Assembly: GCF_027580225.2 (NCBI RefSeq)
Contig: NC_073355.2
Coordinates: forward strand, 20,519,501 to 20,583,500
DNA length: 64,000 nt
Source of the DNA: Misgurnus anguillicaudatus
Taxonomy: Eukaryota; Chordata; Actinopteri; Cypriniformes; Cobitidae
Reading direction: 5' to 3'
Shown: piece after piece, positions 38,041 to 48,735 of the stretch
Layout: each line of letters starts with the position of its first letter
Position numbering within the stretch: position 1 is the stretch's first letter
The notes under the pieces: generated by a model
What the model was told of the DNA's origin: nothing
Database searches by the model: none
What the model saw: only the letters and a program-made list of their open reading frames with translations
Program-made: the position numbers and the translations under genes

Positions 38041-38280
38041 ACGGCCAGGATGCACAGCATTCGGATCACCCACGGTTACACTGGAATACAGGGACTCCAC
38101 ATTACCAAAAACCCACCCTTTAATCAGCCAGCCCTTTTGAATAAGCCCGACATTGTGATACAGAAACCAGCGCTCACTTACCGGAAAGGGCAGTCAACAG
38201 GTGGTCTAGTGATCCAGAGCCAGCCATGTTCATTGACTGATCAGTTCCTCCCAAACCTTGTTTACAAAACATTATTTTAC
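38041..38280. other. unassigned, possibly LINE 3' UTR
   Basis: This non-coding stretch lies between the gypsy LTR and the LINE coding end. On the minus strand it follows the LINE stop, so it may be its 3' UTR. It is not conserved beside the left copy of the 74-bp repeat. Confidence 0.35.
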
Positions 38281-39810
38281 GAGTTCACCTCACTGACAGT
38301 TCAGTGGGTCTGCTGATATGCGTGTTTGGCATGCTGTTCCAGGGCGAAGGTTCCGAGCTCAGGAAAAACGAGAAGGTGAGGTGCTCGCCATGTCTGGGGA
38401 AGTTGCTGATGCAAGTGTGCTTGCCATTTAGAAAAGGCACCTCTGGAGAGTGGGGACTGGTGCGCAGTGCTGTGAAGAGATAGGTTGGAAGGTTCCTTTT
38501 TAACCAGAGCACCTGGCTGCAATATTCTGCTGTGTCTGAGGCTTGTTTAACTCCTTTAGCAACTTGATGGTGGAAGTTGCTACAAAGCCCCTGCAGCTGA
38601 CCTCCACAGGGCATACAGACATTTCAGCCACGCTGCTAAGCCTCATCTGCCATTTACGCATACCGTAGCCTCTTGCTTTCATTAGCTTCCTCCGTAGCAT
38701 CTTCCCAAGGTACTGTCAGTTCGATTAAAAATAGACAGACTTCAGGGTGTTGGACCAAAGTACTAAATCTGGTCTTTGAGTGGTGGTTACAATCTTGGCT
38801 GGGACTGTGAGTCGCTGGCCTACATCAGTCAGCATCTTCCAGTCCCTAGCTCCCTCCAACCACCCAATCTTCATGAGTGAAGTGGCCCTTTTCTGCCCCT
38901 GTTCCCCTTCTCTGATTAATACCATATCTTTGGTTGGTTTAATGAGGGGCATGGAGTTGGTAGATGTTCCTTTGATCTCAACTGCTGTAGCTAGACATTT
39001 AAGTACTTGGTTGTGCCTCCATGTATACCTGCCCTGAGAAAGGCTCACTTTCTTGAACCACCAGTTTCCATCGTTCTGATGGTGTTGCCTTATTTCATAA
39101 GGGTCTGCCCTGAGCTAAGCCAGCCCCCTCTCTCGTACTGGACATGACCCACAATGTCAGCATTCTGCAGTGTTGATATGGATAGTTGTACAGCATCACC
39201 TGGTATCCATTTTCGTCGTAAGAGGCCACATCAACCGAGGTAATAGGCCAAACTGTAGGCACCACAGTTTTAATTTACCTGGAAGCATGGATTGGTTGAT
39301 GGTCTGTAGACCCTTCTTCACTTCCTGAGTCAATTGCTGGACCTCTTCACAATCCCTAAAGCTTCTGTCATAATATCTTTCCAGACTTTTGATGGGCTTT
39401 TCTAGAATAGTTGGAATTGGTTCATCATTAATATAGAACCTTTGGTCAACCAGTTTTCCAGCAATGATTGAAATACTTCTGGATTTAAATTAATTAATTA
39501 ATTCATTCTGGCCAATGTAATGTTTTCTTGAAGCTTGTTAAGTATATGCCTGGTACAAGGTGCTGATACAAGGTGCAGTACACCCCTAGCCCTGCACAGG
39601 CCTTAGGTATCACTTGTTTCTCCCAAACCACTCTCATTAATTTCCATAGAAAGTGGAGGACCTTAGGTGCGTTCTTATACACCTTGTAAGGGACCCCTTT
39701 AGGGCCTGGGGCTGATGAAGATCTTGTTTTCGTAACTATAAACTCCACCTCTTTCCATTTTGGAGGATTCACATCCATCAAGTGCTCTGGCTGTTCGATA
39801 GGTGGCATCT
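38281..39810 (-). mobile_element. non-LTR retrotransposon fragment with restriction-like endonuclease
   Basis: On the minus strand three parts of one ORF type can be read in different frames. RT fingers are at 39503-39808 (KARSSSAPGPKGVPYKVYKN-like). A thumb/linker region is at about 39250-39480 (NDEPIPTILEKPIKSLERYYD; LPGKLKLWCLQFGLLPRLMWPL). The C-terminal part is at 38500-39048 (GRYTWRHNQVLKCLA; RPDLVLWSNTLKSVYF; CRGFVATSTIKLLKEL). RPD..W and the following LTVPW..K block form the PD-(D/E)xK type endonuclease of R2/NeSL-like LINEs. The RT palm with the catalytic Asp pair is missing, and several frameshifts occur. Confidence 0.75.
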
Positions 39811-40050
39811 AGGCTGGGATCAAAGTCTGTTTGTGCCTCCTTGAGACAGAATATGTTTTACCCAGGTACTCCTCAAGGACTTTCTTTGACATTTCAATGT
39901 CCCACTCTTTTTCTCCACAAATAGGGATTTTACAAACTTAATAGCATGGAGTTTTAGTGAGCTCTATACTATGGAGGTAGTGGTGTAAAGAGCAAGGTAG
40001 GGCTCCAGGCGAGCAAAGGAAGCAGTTTTGTGCCCTGTGACGGGGCTGTG
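39811..40050. other. junction between two retroelement fragments
   Basis: No feature is clear. It may be the 5' remnant of the LINE or the 3' end of the DIRS-like element. Confidence 0.3.
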
Positions 40051-40058
40051 CTCTAGAG

Positions 40059-40230
40059 CAGGGCTATTTAAATCTTACCCTGGAGGGCCAGAGCACTGCA
40101 TAGTTTAGCTCCAACCCTGATCAAACACATCTGAGCAAGCTAATCAAGGTCTTCATGATCACTAGACAATCACAGGTGAGAAAATATGATTAGGGTTGGA
40201 GCCCTCCAGGGTAAGATTTGAATAGCCCTG
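40059..40230. mobile_element. hAT MITE, 172 bp
   Basis: Ends CAGGGCTATTTAAATCTTAC and, in reverse, CAGGGCTATTCAAATCTTAC are followed by CCTGGAGGG on both sides. The perfect 8-bp flank CTCTAGAG (40051-40058 and 40231-40238) is a hAT-type target duplication. Confidence 0.92.
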
Positions 40231-40254
40231 CTCTAGAGGATCCGAATATGAGGT

Positions 40255-40710
40255 AGTTGGAAAAGAAAAGCTCCTGCTGGAGCAGAACTGCTGAGGTAGT
40301 GATAAAGCATGAACTCTGCTACACAGAGCATGCAAAAGGAAGCAATGGCCCCTGCGGGGCGGTTGCTGTGGCGATACAGGCTTCGAGGTTGGAAGAAGTC
40401 TGCTGCAGCAGAGCAAGAGGGAATGGCATGAGCCCCTGCAGGGTGAGTCACTGTGGCAATACTGGCTTCAGAAAGTTGTTTGCTGCGGGAGAGCGAGAAA
40501 GAAAAGCACAGCTACGACGATACTGGCTTGAAAAAGGCATCTGCTGTGGCAGAGTGTGAAAAAAAGGCTCAGGCTTCTGCAAGAGCAGTCGCTGCATTGA
40601 CATTGACTTTGTGATTGGGATGGAGTCTGCTACGGCGGGCTCAATGAGATTTGGTGGAGGTGTATGCTTTGAACAGTTGCTGATACTGGCTTCTGCAGAG
40701 GCGGGAATGT
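40255..40710. repeat. degenerate minisatellite
   Basis: Four or five imperfect units of roughly 60-100 bp share CTGCTG.GGCAGAG (or CTGCAGCAGAG), GAAAGAAAAG or GAGGGAATGG, CCCCTGC.GG and GCGATACTGGCTT segments. The repeat lies beyond the recombinase and may be a terminal region of the DIRS-like element. Confidence 0.65.
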
Positions 40711-40789
40711 GAATCAAAGGTGATGGTGAGTTTAAGTGGTGTGGTGTGACTTGGTGCCTGTTCCCTGGGCAGTGAGTGTTTGGTGGGCT

Positions 40790-41426
40790 TCTTTGATGAA
40801 AGCACGGTCCGCCCTGATGTAACTGTTGAAAGCTTCAGAAGACCAGCGGCCTAGGGTTTAATCTGGGAGTCCATACTGGGCCGCTGTTGTGGCTGCTCCA
40901 ATGCAGAAGGAATGACTCGAGAAATCATTGGGGGAAGCCGAATAGTTGCAAAACTTGTTTTAGGTGCTTCTAGAACCAGAAACGAGTTACTGGGCATTAA
41001 AGTCATCCCCAAAAAGTGGGTCGGATGGGAATTTGATTGAGGGGTGATGGTAAAAAGTGTAGGCCTTGAGAACTTGGTAGGGTTGGATGGTAGTTTGAAT
41101 GTTGAAATGTATATAGGGTGTCCTTTCTTCATTTGGTCCTTCTTGCTGCGTTTGATAAAACATAAGATGGTTGTGTTGTCTATTATTGTTAGGTCGGAGA
41201 CTGTTGGGTGTAGGTTTGGCTCAAAGGTGGCTGAAGCGGTAAACTCTGAACATCGAAGGAAACCAAAAAAGGCTTGCATAAACATGGCGTCTAGGGTGCG
41301 GGCAGTGTGGCCTGAGGAGTAGCCTTTGCGGAGTGCAGCTAGACATTTTGACAGAATTTCCAGGGTAATGGGTAGCCTGGGATCTGCACTTTTGGGTTGG
41401 GTTTTTTCGATGCCTTTTAAAAGCAT
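40790..41426 (-). pseudogene. tyrosine recombinase of the DIRS-like element
   Basis: The open part from ATG 41426 (MLLKGIEKTQPKSADPRLPI) has the features of DIRS/Ngaro recombinases: a helical core-binding region, AFFGFLRCSEFT with the first catalytic Arg, and IKRSKKDQMKKG. A frameshift then follows. In the next frame HSFCIGAATTAAQYG is the second active-site box, in which the usual Arg is Cys, and WSSEAFNSYIR holds the catalytic Tyr. An in-frame stop lies between them. It would integrate circular cDNA by recombination; this copy is dead. Confidence 0.82.
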
Positions 41427-41768
41427 GGTGGCCCGGGATTGGTGATGGCAGTTGAGAGTGATCCTAACATGAGTTTGTGAAAAAATTGGATTCCGCTAAT
41501 GTACCCTTTAATTGTGTTAATTCGAAGGTCTTTGACTGTGTGCAGATATGATATAAATAAGGTTATGGTAAGAAGAGAGAAGTTGGCTAAGGGCATCTGG
41601 TATAATTGGTGGAAAACTCTGAAGCTTCTAAAGGCTGTCAGATAGGTTTGAAGAGTTCCTAGGGAGACTGCGAGAAGTACGGTATCGTTCAGAAGGCAGC
41701 GTTCAGAATGTCTTTGAGTGGATGTTTTATGGAAATATTAGTGTTGAATAGGGAGGCACTGGTGTTGG

Positions 41769-42190
41769 TTAAAGATCCGCTCCCGGTGCCAGCTGCCTGA
41801 ATTTCTGGAAAGCAAATTGAGAGAGTGAGTTGGCTATTGTATTGTTACAGCCGGGGTTGTATGTGGCAGAGATCAAAAATTTATCACATGCTGAAATCCA
41901 TATTAGACGTCTTAGTAAGGGCATTAATGTGAGGGAATGAGAGTGACCTTTGTTGATGCATTGTATGGCTGCCTTACTGTCGCTGTGAATGACAATGCTG
42001 GTGGCGGTCCATTCTTTCCCCCACAAAAAGGCGGCAACTACTATAGGGTATAGCTCAAATAATACTGATGAAGACAGGGGTTCTGGGGATCAGAGAGTTG
42101 ATGGGACCATGCTGACGTGAACCAGCGGCCTCTGTAATAACCGCCGAAACCAGCAGACAGGACAGTGTCGGTGTATAATTGGATGTCCGT
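41769..42190 (-). pseudogene. RNase H of the DIRS-like element
   Basis: The frame shows an RNase H start (IQLYTDTVLSAGFGGYYRGRW), then stops, then WGKEWTATSIVIHSDSKAAIQCINKG and NPGCNNTIANSLSQFAFQKF. These match the DIRS/Ngaro RNase H order (D..D..N/D). Two or more in-frame stops occur around 42050. Confidence 0.78.
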
Positions 42191-42199
42191 GGGATGAGA

Positions 42200-42400
42200 A
42201 ATCATGCTTTCGTAAAAGAAAGAAATGTCATTCCACTGCTTTATCTATAGGCTGAGCTCGTTAAGAAACCGCTTGTCTAGGGATATGCGACCCTCAAGTG
42301 TGTTTACTGTTGTCGATAGAGAAATGAGATGCGAGATGAAAGGGCGTCCTTAGGGATTGATGCGCATTGCAAAATTGAAATAGTCGACTACTGAGAGTAA
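42200..42400 (-). pseudogene. RT thumb remnant of the DIRS-like element
   Basis: On the minus strand AIRIAQLLSVVDYFNFAMRI, a stop, then GRPFISHLISLSTTVNTLEG and IKQWNDISFFYESM resemble the thumb and connection region of DIRS-type RTs. No catalytic palm motif occurs upstream; gag-like sequence follows instead. Confidence 0.6.
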
Positions 42401-43208
42401 CTGTGCAATGCGAATGGCACATTTGGCTGAAAATAAAGAGTGGTATGTGTAAAAGTGAGATCCTCAATGTGATTATGCGAGCTCTGTGATTATTGTAAGG
42501 TAATCGCTGAGCTCGCGTTTCCTGTGTAGGTACATTGTGCAAATGACTTCTAAATAACTTGAAAAGCAATGGTGAATTTGGCTAAAGTTAAAATGGGTGA
42601 TGGATTTTGTGCTGTGTTTTTAAGTGTTACTGTGAAATCCCCGCAGTTGATCTGCCTATCAGTCTGGGGAGGTGACAGTGGTGAAAGAAGTGTAAAAAGG
42701 TCTATGTCCATACCTGCGAGGATCTGCTGCCTGATGATATTGACACAGGGGGAGGTTCCATGACAAATGCCTTGGGTGGGATTGGCATCGGTGATGTGGT
42801 AGCCAGCGTGAAAGGTTGACAAACCTGTGGGAATGAATTAAGTGCAAAAAAAGCAGCTGGAGCCGCCTGTGGAGGCAGCATACTGCTTTGGATCAATCCT
42901 TGGGTGAAAAAAATAGGAGGAAAAGTCATAGAGAAGGCCGAGGCCTGACCCGTTAGCTGAGGCATCCTTATGCTCGTGTCGGCTCCTGCGGCTGAACGCA
43001 ACCCCGTATGATAGAGAGACCAAGGGGCAGCAGGGCATTGGCTGGGAGAAGAGAGCAGCGGTGGGAGGAGCGAAGCCGTTGTCGAGAGCAGAGCCGTGCT
43101 CGCACTGTCTGGCTGGCTTGCTAGCTTACTTTCTTGTGGGTTAGCAGCTGGAGAAGCCAGCGGGTGGCTTAGGCTCACTACAAACATTTGACAACATAAA
43201 TGGTTCAT
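42400..43208 (-). pseudogene. gag-like ORF remnant of the DIRS-like element
   Basis: The 42702-43208 frame is Ser/Pro/Ala-rich. The next frame (42550-42822) carries IIRQQILAGMDIDLFTLLSP, a motif seen at the conserved part of DIRS/Ngaro gag-like proteins. They are joined by a frameshift near 42710-42760. Confidence 0.55.
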
Positions 43209-43235
43209 ATAATTAGTCAGATTATTTTATAAGTA

Positions 43236-44527
43236 GGGGAGAGCGGGGTAAGTTGTCACACGGGTAAGTTGTCACACTGTTAATAACTCCAACACTAGAG
43301 GCTCTATCTCAAAAATCAAATAGCCACTTTATGTGACTTCTTCTTCTATAGTCAACTTCCTGTTCACATGTGGTCAAGATCACTGTAATCTGAGGTTAGC
43401 ACAATTTTCTTATTTTTCTGCTTAAAAAGTAAAAAAAAAATCACTTTACATTTTATGCAATACAACTGTGTTAGGTGTGAATGTTTAAAATGATTATTTT
43501 GCACAAAATAGAGGAGACCGTAAAGTGTCTTTTGATACTTTAGCTAAAGTGATATGATGAGCTAAACTTGAGATTTAGACAACATTAGCACACAAGTAAG
43601 TATGGGGCAAGTTGTCTCAATGACTTTGGGGCAAGTCGTCACATCTGACAACTTGCCCCTGTACAAACAAACACATCGAACATGCTCAGAAAACATGATA
43701 TAGAAAAGAATAAGCCTCAATCTAGCAAAAAGCTGTTTCAAAAGAAAGGGAAGCAGAAATCTGGACCTATGAAAAACAAGGCAGCTAAAAGAAGAAAAAT
43801 CATGCAAGAGTCATCATCAGATGATGAAGAGTGCTTCTGCCTCGTCTGTGTAGAGCCATTTTCAAAGAGTCGTCCAAAGGAGACCTGGGTAAAATGTGTA
43901 AAATGCAACAATTGGGCCCATGATGCTTGCACCTCAGGCCAGGCAATTTATGTGTGTCAGAATTGTGATTCTGGAGATGAGTCCTATTAGTCATACAGGG
44001 CATCTGTTTTGTTCAGAGGTTAAACATGTTAAGTTAAGCAAGTTATCTGCAGCGTTCCATTCAGTTATCTGGTTTTATGTGAAAGCCATAGAACATTTGA
44101 ACCAAAGTTCAAAGTAAAGTGGTCTTGCCACTTAATTGAAATGTGCATTATTTGGATTGAAATAATTGTTTTTCCAGATTCTCCAGGCACGGATGTTTAT
44201 ATTTCCAGTTTGGTTTGAGTTTAAAAATTAAAATCAATATTCACAATTAAGTAGTTGTGTTCTTATTTTTAGATAATCTAGTGTGACAACTTACCCGCCC
44301 TAGTGTGACAACTTACCCTCCGATGGGGCAAATTGTCACAAGTGCACAGTCACTATTCAACAGTCTACAACTCTGTAATGAGATAAGATATAAAGATGTT
44401 ATGAATACAACATATGTGCCCAAGACTTCCTTCTTTCATTTGGTATGAGATTTATACCATTTTGATGTATGGTGCTCAGTAAATGTTAGACAGTGTGAAA
44501 AGTGTGACAACATACCCCGCTCTCCCC
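43236..44527. mobile_element. pogo-like short element with intact PHD-finger frame
   Basis: Ends GGGGAGAGCGGGGTAAGTTG and, in reverse, GGGGAGAGCGGGGTATGTTG form a terminal inverted repeat. TA lies outside both ends (43234-43235 and 44528-44529), the Tc1/mariner/pogo duplication. Near each end TTGTCACA (or its complement) occurs repeatedly, as subterminal sites. The DDE transposase part is missing; only the C-terminal zinc-finger frame remains. At 1292 bp it is a deletion derivative. Confidence 0.85.
43682..43990 (+). CDS. small PHD-finger protein, transposase C-terminal remnant
   Basis: The ATG-started 102-codon frame has a lysine-rich N-terminus (KKGKQKSGPMKNKAAKRRK, likely nuclear), an acidic SSSDDEE link and a zinc finger of C4HC3 order: CLVC, WVKCVKC, WAHDAC, YVCQNC. 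Such a finger ends several pogo/tigger-like transposases of fish, recognised from memory. All eight zinc ligands are intact although the catalytic domain is absent. Either the frame is recently derived or it is kept by selection; expression is not shown. Confidence 0.65.
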   Translation: MLRKHDIEKNKPQSSKKLFQKKGKQKSGPMKNKAAKRRKIMQESSSDDEECFCLVCVEPFSKSRPKETWVKCVKCNNWAHDACTSGQAIYVCQNCDSGDESY

Positions 44528-44529
44528 TA

Positions 44530-45855
44530 AGTATTATTCATCTAATATTTATAATTATATAGTTGCTTTTGATATCCAGTATACTTTATATAATGCATTT
44601 TACCTTTCTTGTCAACTTTATGGAAAATGTTCATCTAAATTAAACAGTTATTATAATTGCCAAAAGCCCCAATTACAGCTGTCCGTTTGTGCGTATTTCT
44701 GTGCATATCAGCAATATGTTTGGGCACCAACTACAGTGGTTAATCAAAGATTTTAAAATTAATAAGTTGATGCGTTCTTTAGCCATTAGTTTTGGATTTT
44801 TTTGTAAATTAATTATTTGTTATTTACATTATATTATTTAGTTTAGGGTGTTTAGAATTTACCATGCAGCTGCTTCACAGAAAGTTATACAACTCTTCAA
44901 AACTTCAAACTTCAAATCTATTAATCATCAATAATATTTGCAATTACAATATCAAATATTAAATAGTAAGGTAAACAGTCAGCATTAGAATTTTTGTCAT
45001 AATTGTGCAGCCCTAGGTGGTTGCAGTTATTGAATGGGTGACATTTGATGTAATGACAGGCACACAGCTCAGGCCAATGTCAATACCAGGTTAGCACAAA
45101 ATGACAACACAAAAAACTATTGACAGCATATTTGCAATTTTATCTATTTCTGGAAGAACAGGTTATAAGGCTGTGAAACCACAAGAAAACAAAACGTTCA
45201 AGTAAGATCTGTCTCAATTGTTTCCGCTGTCAAAATCACATGATTTATTTATTAATCACTTATTTTCACTAAAAATGTATTTATGAGTTGACTTTACCCA
45301 AAGAAATATTGTGGGCTTCTTAGTTGAATGCATTTCTATCCAACTGTAGTAAATATTTTGTGATGCATGTGTTGTCATACTTTAAAATAGCAAAACTTAT
45401 ATTAGGTTTATTTTGAAATGTTGCACAAAGAGCAATTGAGGTAGCCATTTAGACAAAATCTGCGGTAAAACCCCCCCACATCATTCACCCTTATTCGTAC
45501 TTTATTTGGTCCATGAAGTTCAAGCCGGTTTATGATGTTCAAATGACTTGGGTCGGATCTATGACATGAATGTACCTAGATTAAGTCAAAACAATCAGGA
45601 CAAACTAGATCTAGTACAAGATAACATGTACAGTTTCATGTGTGCATTTGCGAGTAGGCGGTGGATTAGTGAATTAAAGCAGCCTAACAATTTACTGTAT
45701 AATTTTACAGCAGTAGGTTAAAGTCAATAAAGAGAAGTCTCTTCTGATCACTTTAGAGTTTAAATTGAAACTGACTTGTGTTTTGACAAACAAGTTTCTG
45801 TCAAACAAGTATTTTGTCTGTTACAGTGTCTTGTGTTTCATGTCTTGAAATATAC
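44530..45855. other. intergenic, nothing recognised
   Basis: AT-rich DNA. TAATTGTGCAGCCCTAGG near 45000 is a short end-like motif shared with position 605. There is no gene. Confidence 0.4.
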
Positions 45856-45859
45856 TTAA

Positions 45860-46571
45860 AGGATCAGTCCATTTTCTTAAAAATAATCTAGATAATTTAC
45901 TCACCATCATGTCATCCAAAATGTTGATGTCTTTCTCTGTTCAGTAGAGAAGAAATTATGTTTTTTGAGGAAAACATTCCAGGATTTTTCTCATTTTAAT
46001 GGACTTTAATGGACCCCAACACTTAACAGTTTTAATGCAGTTTAAAATTGCAGTTTCAAAGGAATTAAATGATCCCAAACGATATAAAAATATGCACTTT
46101 TCTATCTCAGGTCCTGTGACGCGCCAGCGCGACCTCACGTAATTGCATAATGCCGTGGGAAAGGTCAGGTGTTACATATATGAAACCCACATTTGCGGAC
46201 CATTTTAAACAATAAACTGACACGAAGACATTAATTAGTATAAAAATCGACATACAACAACGTCGGAACGCTCCTCTTTCTCCACACTTGTAAACACTGG
46301 GGCGTAGTTTCGATACGATTTTTTATTTTTCTTGCCAAAAATGACAATCGTTTCACTAGATAAGACCCTTATGCCTCATTTAGAGTCCTTTGAAACTGCA
46401 ATTTCAAACTGCATTAAAACTGTAAAGTGTTGGGGTCCATTAAAGTCCATCAAAATGAGAAAAATCCTGGAATGTTTTCCTCAAAAAAATAATTTCTTAT
46501 TGACTGAACAAAGAAAGACATCAACATTTTGGATGACATAAATAATTGTTTTATGAAAATGGACTAATCCT
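45860..46571. mobile_element. TTAA-flanked foldback MITE with long arms
   Basis: AGGATCAGTCCATTTTC at left and, in reverse, AGGATTAGTCCATTTTC at right start arms of more than 200 bp; the paired parts include GTTGGGGTCCATTAAAGTCC and AATCCTGGAATGTTTTCCTC. TTAA lies outside both ends (45856-45859, 46572-46575). The loop is CpG-rich (GACGCGCCAGCGCGACC). Confidence 0.9.
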
Positions 46572-46575
46572 TTAA

Positions 46576-47735
46576 ATTTGCATGGTGAGAGATATTAAAT
46601 GTATCACGAATTGTGACAGAATATATCTTTGTTTAGATCAATCAATACAATTTATTTTATTTAAAGTTAATTACGTGGATTCTTTAAATAAAAGAAAAAC
46701 TTGACTTTGATGAAGGACTGATATGTGTTGGTGTTTATAATATGCAGCCCTGCTAATAAAGTCTTTTAAGTGCCTGGATGTGGAATCTTTGTCTTCTTAT
46801 ATGAGGAAAAATACATTTTTTGTTTACATCTCGCACCCTTACCTAAACACTTGTATTATTATTTGAAGTACCAGGCGTGATCTTGGACTACTTAGTTGTT
46901 TAATATCTATTGACCTCTGTTCATCTCTACCATGTCATACCTCATTAAACATCCAAACAAGTAACCTATTTTCTACCACTCGTTCTTTTATTCTGAACTG
47001 TGCTTGAATACAGAACAATGCTGTCTTTACACCTGACACCAGAGTGAGTCAGAGCTTTCCTTTACACTATTGTTACTAACAAATATTGACACCAAGTGTT
47101 GATTTTGGCTAAAGTGGAATGTACAGATGCTTAAGTACAAAGTAAACCTGTTCATCTAGTCAATCTCCTACTTTTGTTCTAAAACTGAGACACAAACTAA
47201 ACACACACACACAAAAAAAAAAAATGTTAAGGTCATTGAAAATGTCCTGTCACGCTAGTGTTTTCATAGAATTTACGTCATTGGAATTATGATAAGCTTT
47301 TGTGTGCCAGTAAAGAACTTTGGTGCAAAGCTTATATGGCAGAAGTAAAATGAAACAAAATGTTGTGGGGTATGTTTAAGACTTGTGAAGAAACATACTA
47401 ATGAAATACAACAAAATGCGTTCTGCATTCTCATACTGGGTGCCTAAACAGGTTCATCACAGCGATGCCATAGAATAAACATTGTTGTATCCTCAATGAA
47501 CCATTTCTTTCTTACCCTTTTGTAGTCTGTCTGTAGGACCTTTGTTTCTCTACAAAGAACTTTTCATGAATGTTAAAGGTTCTATATATAACCATGCATA
47601 CAGACAATGTACACTTTATTTTTTAATAATAATGTTTAAGGGGAAAGTCCTAATATGCAGTTTTGACTTTTATGTAGATTCATCTTAACTTGTTATGTTA
47701 GTTAATGTTTATGACACATGAATTTTTTATTCATA
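46576..47735. other. intergenic, nothing recognised
   Basis: No gene is seen. A short CA/A-rich run is at 47202-47224. Confidence 0.4.
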
Positions 47736-47737
47736 AC

Positions 47738-48735
47738 ACCTTTTAATGGTGTCCAACGTCTGCCGCACAGCATTCTCCCATCTTAGAAATATCTCAAAAA
47801 TACGTCATATGCTGTCTGCATCAGATGCAGAGAGGCTTATCCACGCTTTTATGACCTCTAGAATAGACTATTGTAACTCATTATTCGGGGGATGTCACGC
47901 AAATCAGGTAAACAAGTTACAGCTGGTTCAAAACACCGCCGCAAGAGTGCTTACTCGAACTAAAAAGTATGACCACATAAGCCCAATTCTGGCATCTTTA
48001 CACTATAACTAATCACCTACAAAGCCTTAAATGGCCTAGCACCCTCGTATATTAAAGAATTACTATCAGAATACAATCCATCACGTACACTGCAATCACA
48101 AAATTCTGGCCACTTAATTATCTCTAGAATATCAAAAGTGTCTAAAGGTGGTAGATCTTTTTCCTACTTAGCCCCTAAGCTCTGGAATGATTTACCAAAT
48201 AATGTTTGAGTATCATAAACAGTCGATCAATTTGAATCTAAACTTAAGACATTCTTCTTTAACAAAGCATTCACATAAAATGTCAAGTAAACGTACCTAT
48301 CCCACAATAGTTAGTTTGTCCAGAACAAAGCATTCACATAACTCATCTGGGTAATATACTTATGCCGCAATAGTTAGCCTGTCTGGAACTGAGCTGATTT
48401 AAACCACTATAATGTATGACACTTGCATTACATGTGAAGGCCCCTATGCTAATAGGATTCTGAATCTCTCTCCCTGTCTCGTCCTCGACCCCAAGGACAA
48501 TGAGACAAACAGACCCAGTTCCTGCTGCTGTGAAGGTCATAACACCACTGATCTACTGACCGTCCTTCAATGTGTAAATTAATTTTTTAATCAATTTGGA
48601 GTTATACATTTTTTATATATAATGTTTTTTTCTGGCTCTCCTGTGATGTTGGTAAAATGTCTTACGTCCTTCTGGTTCTCACCCCCTCGAATTACAAAAA
48701 GAGCTATATAAATAAATGTAATTATTAATTATTTA
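47738..48735 (+). mobile_element. L2-like LINE, 3' fragment
   Basis: The frame at 47746-48012 (CRTAFSHLRNISKIRHML, DAERLIHAFMTSRIDYCN, NTAARVLTRTKKYDHI) is the C-terminal part of an L2-type reverse transcriptase ORF. Later pieces (FKALNGLAPSYI-like; PKLWNDLPNN-like) continue in other frames. The end AAAAGAGCTATATAAATAAATGTAATTATTA is a typical LINE tail. It is 5' truncated and has stops. Confidence 0.82.

Larger units (their letters stand above)
39850..43208 (-). mobile_element. DIRS/Ngaro-like tyrosine-recombinase retrotransposon, internally deleted
   Basis: On the minus strand a gag-like region (42400-43208), an RT thumb remnant (about 42200-42400), RNase H (about 41769-42190) and a tyrosine recombinase (about 40790-41426) occur in order. 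This combination defines the DIRS order. The RT palm is missing, and frames are broken by stops, so the copy is not autonomous. A hAT MITE and a minisatellite lie at its 3' side. The outer limits are not defined by terminal repeats and are approximate. Confidence 0.75.
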
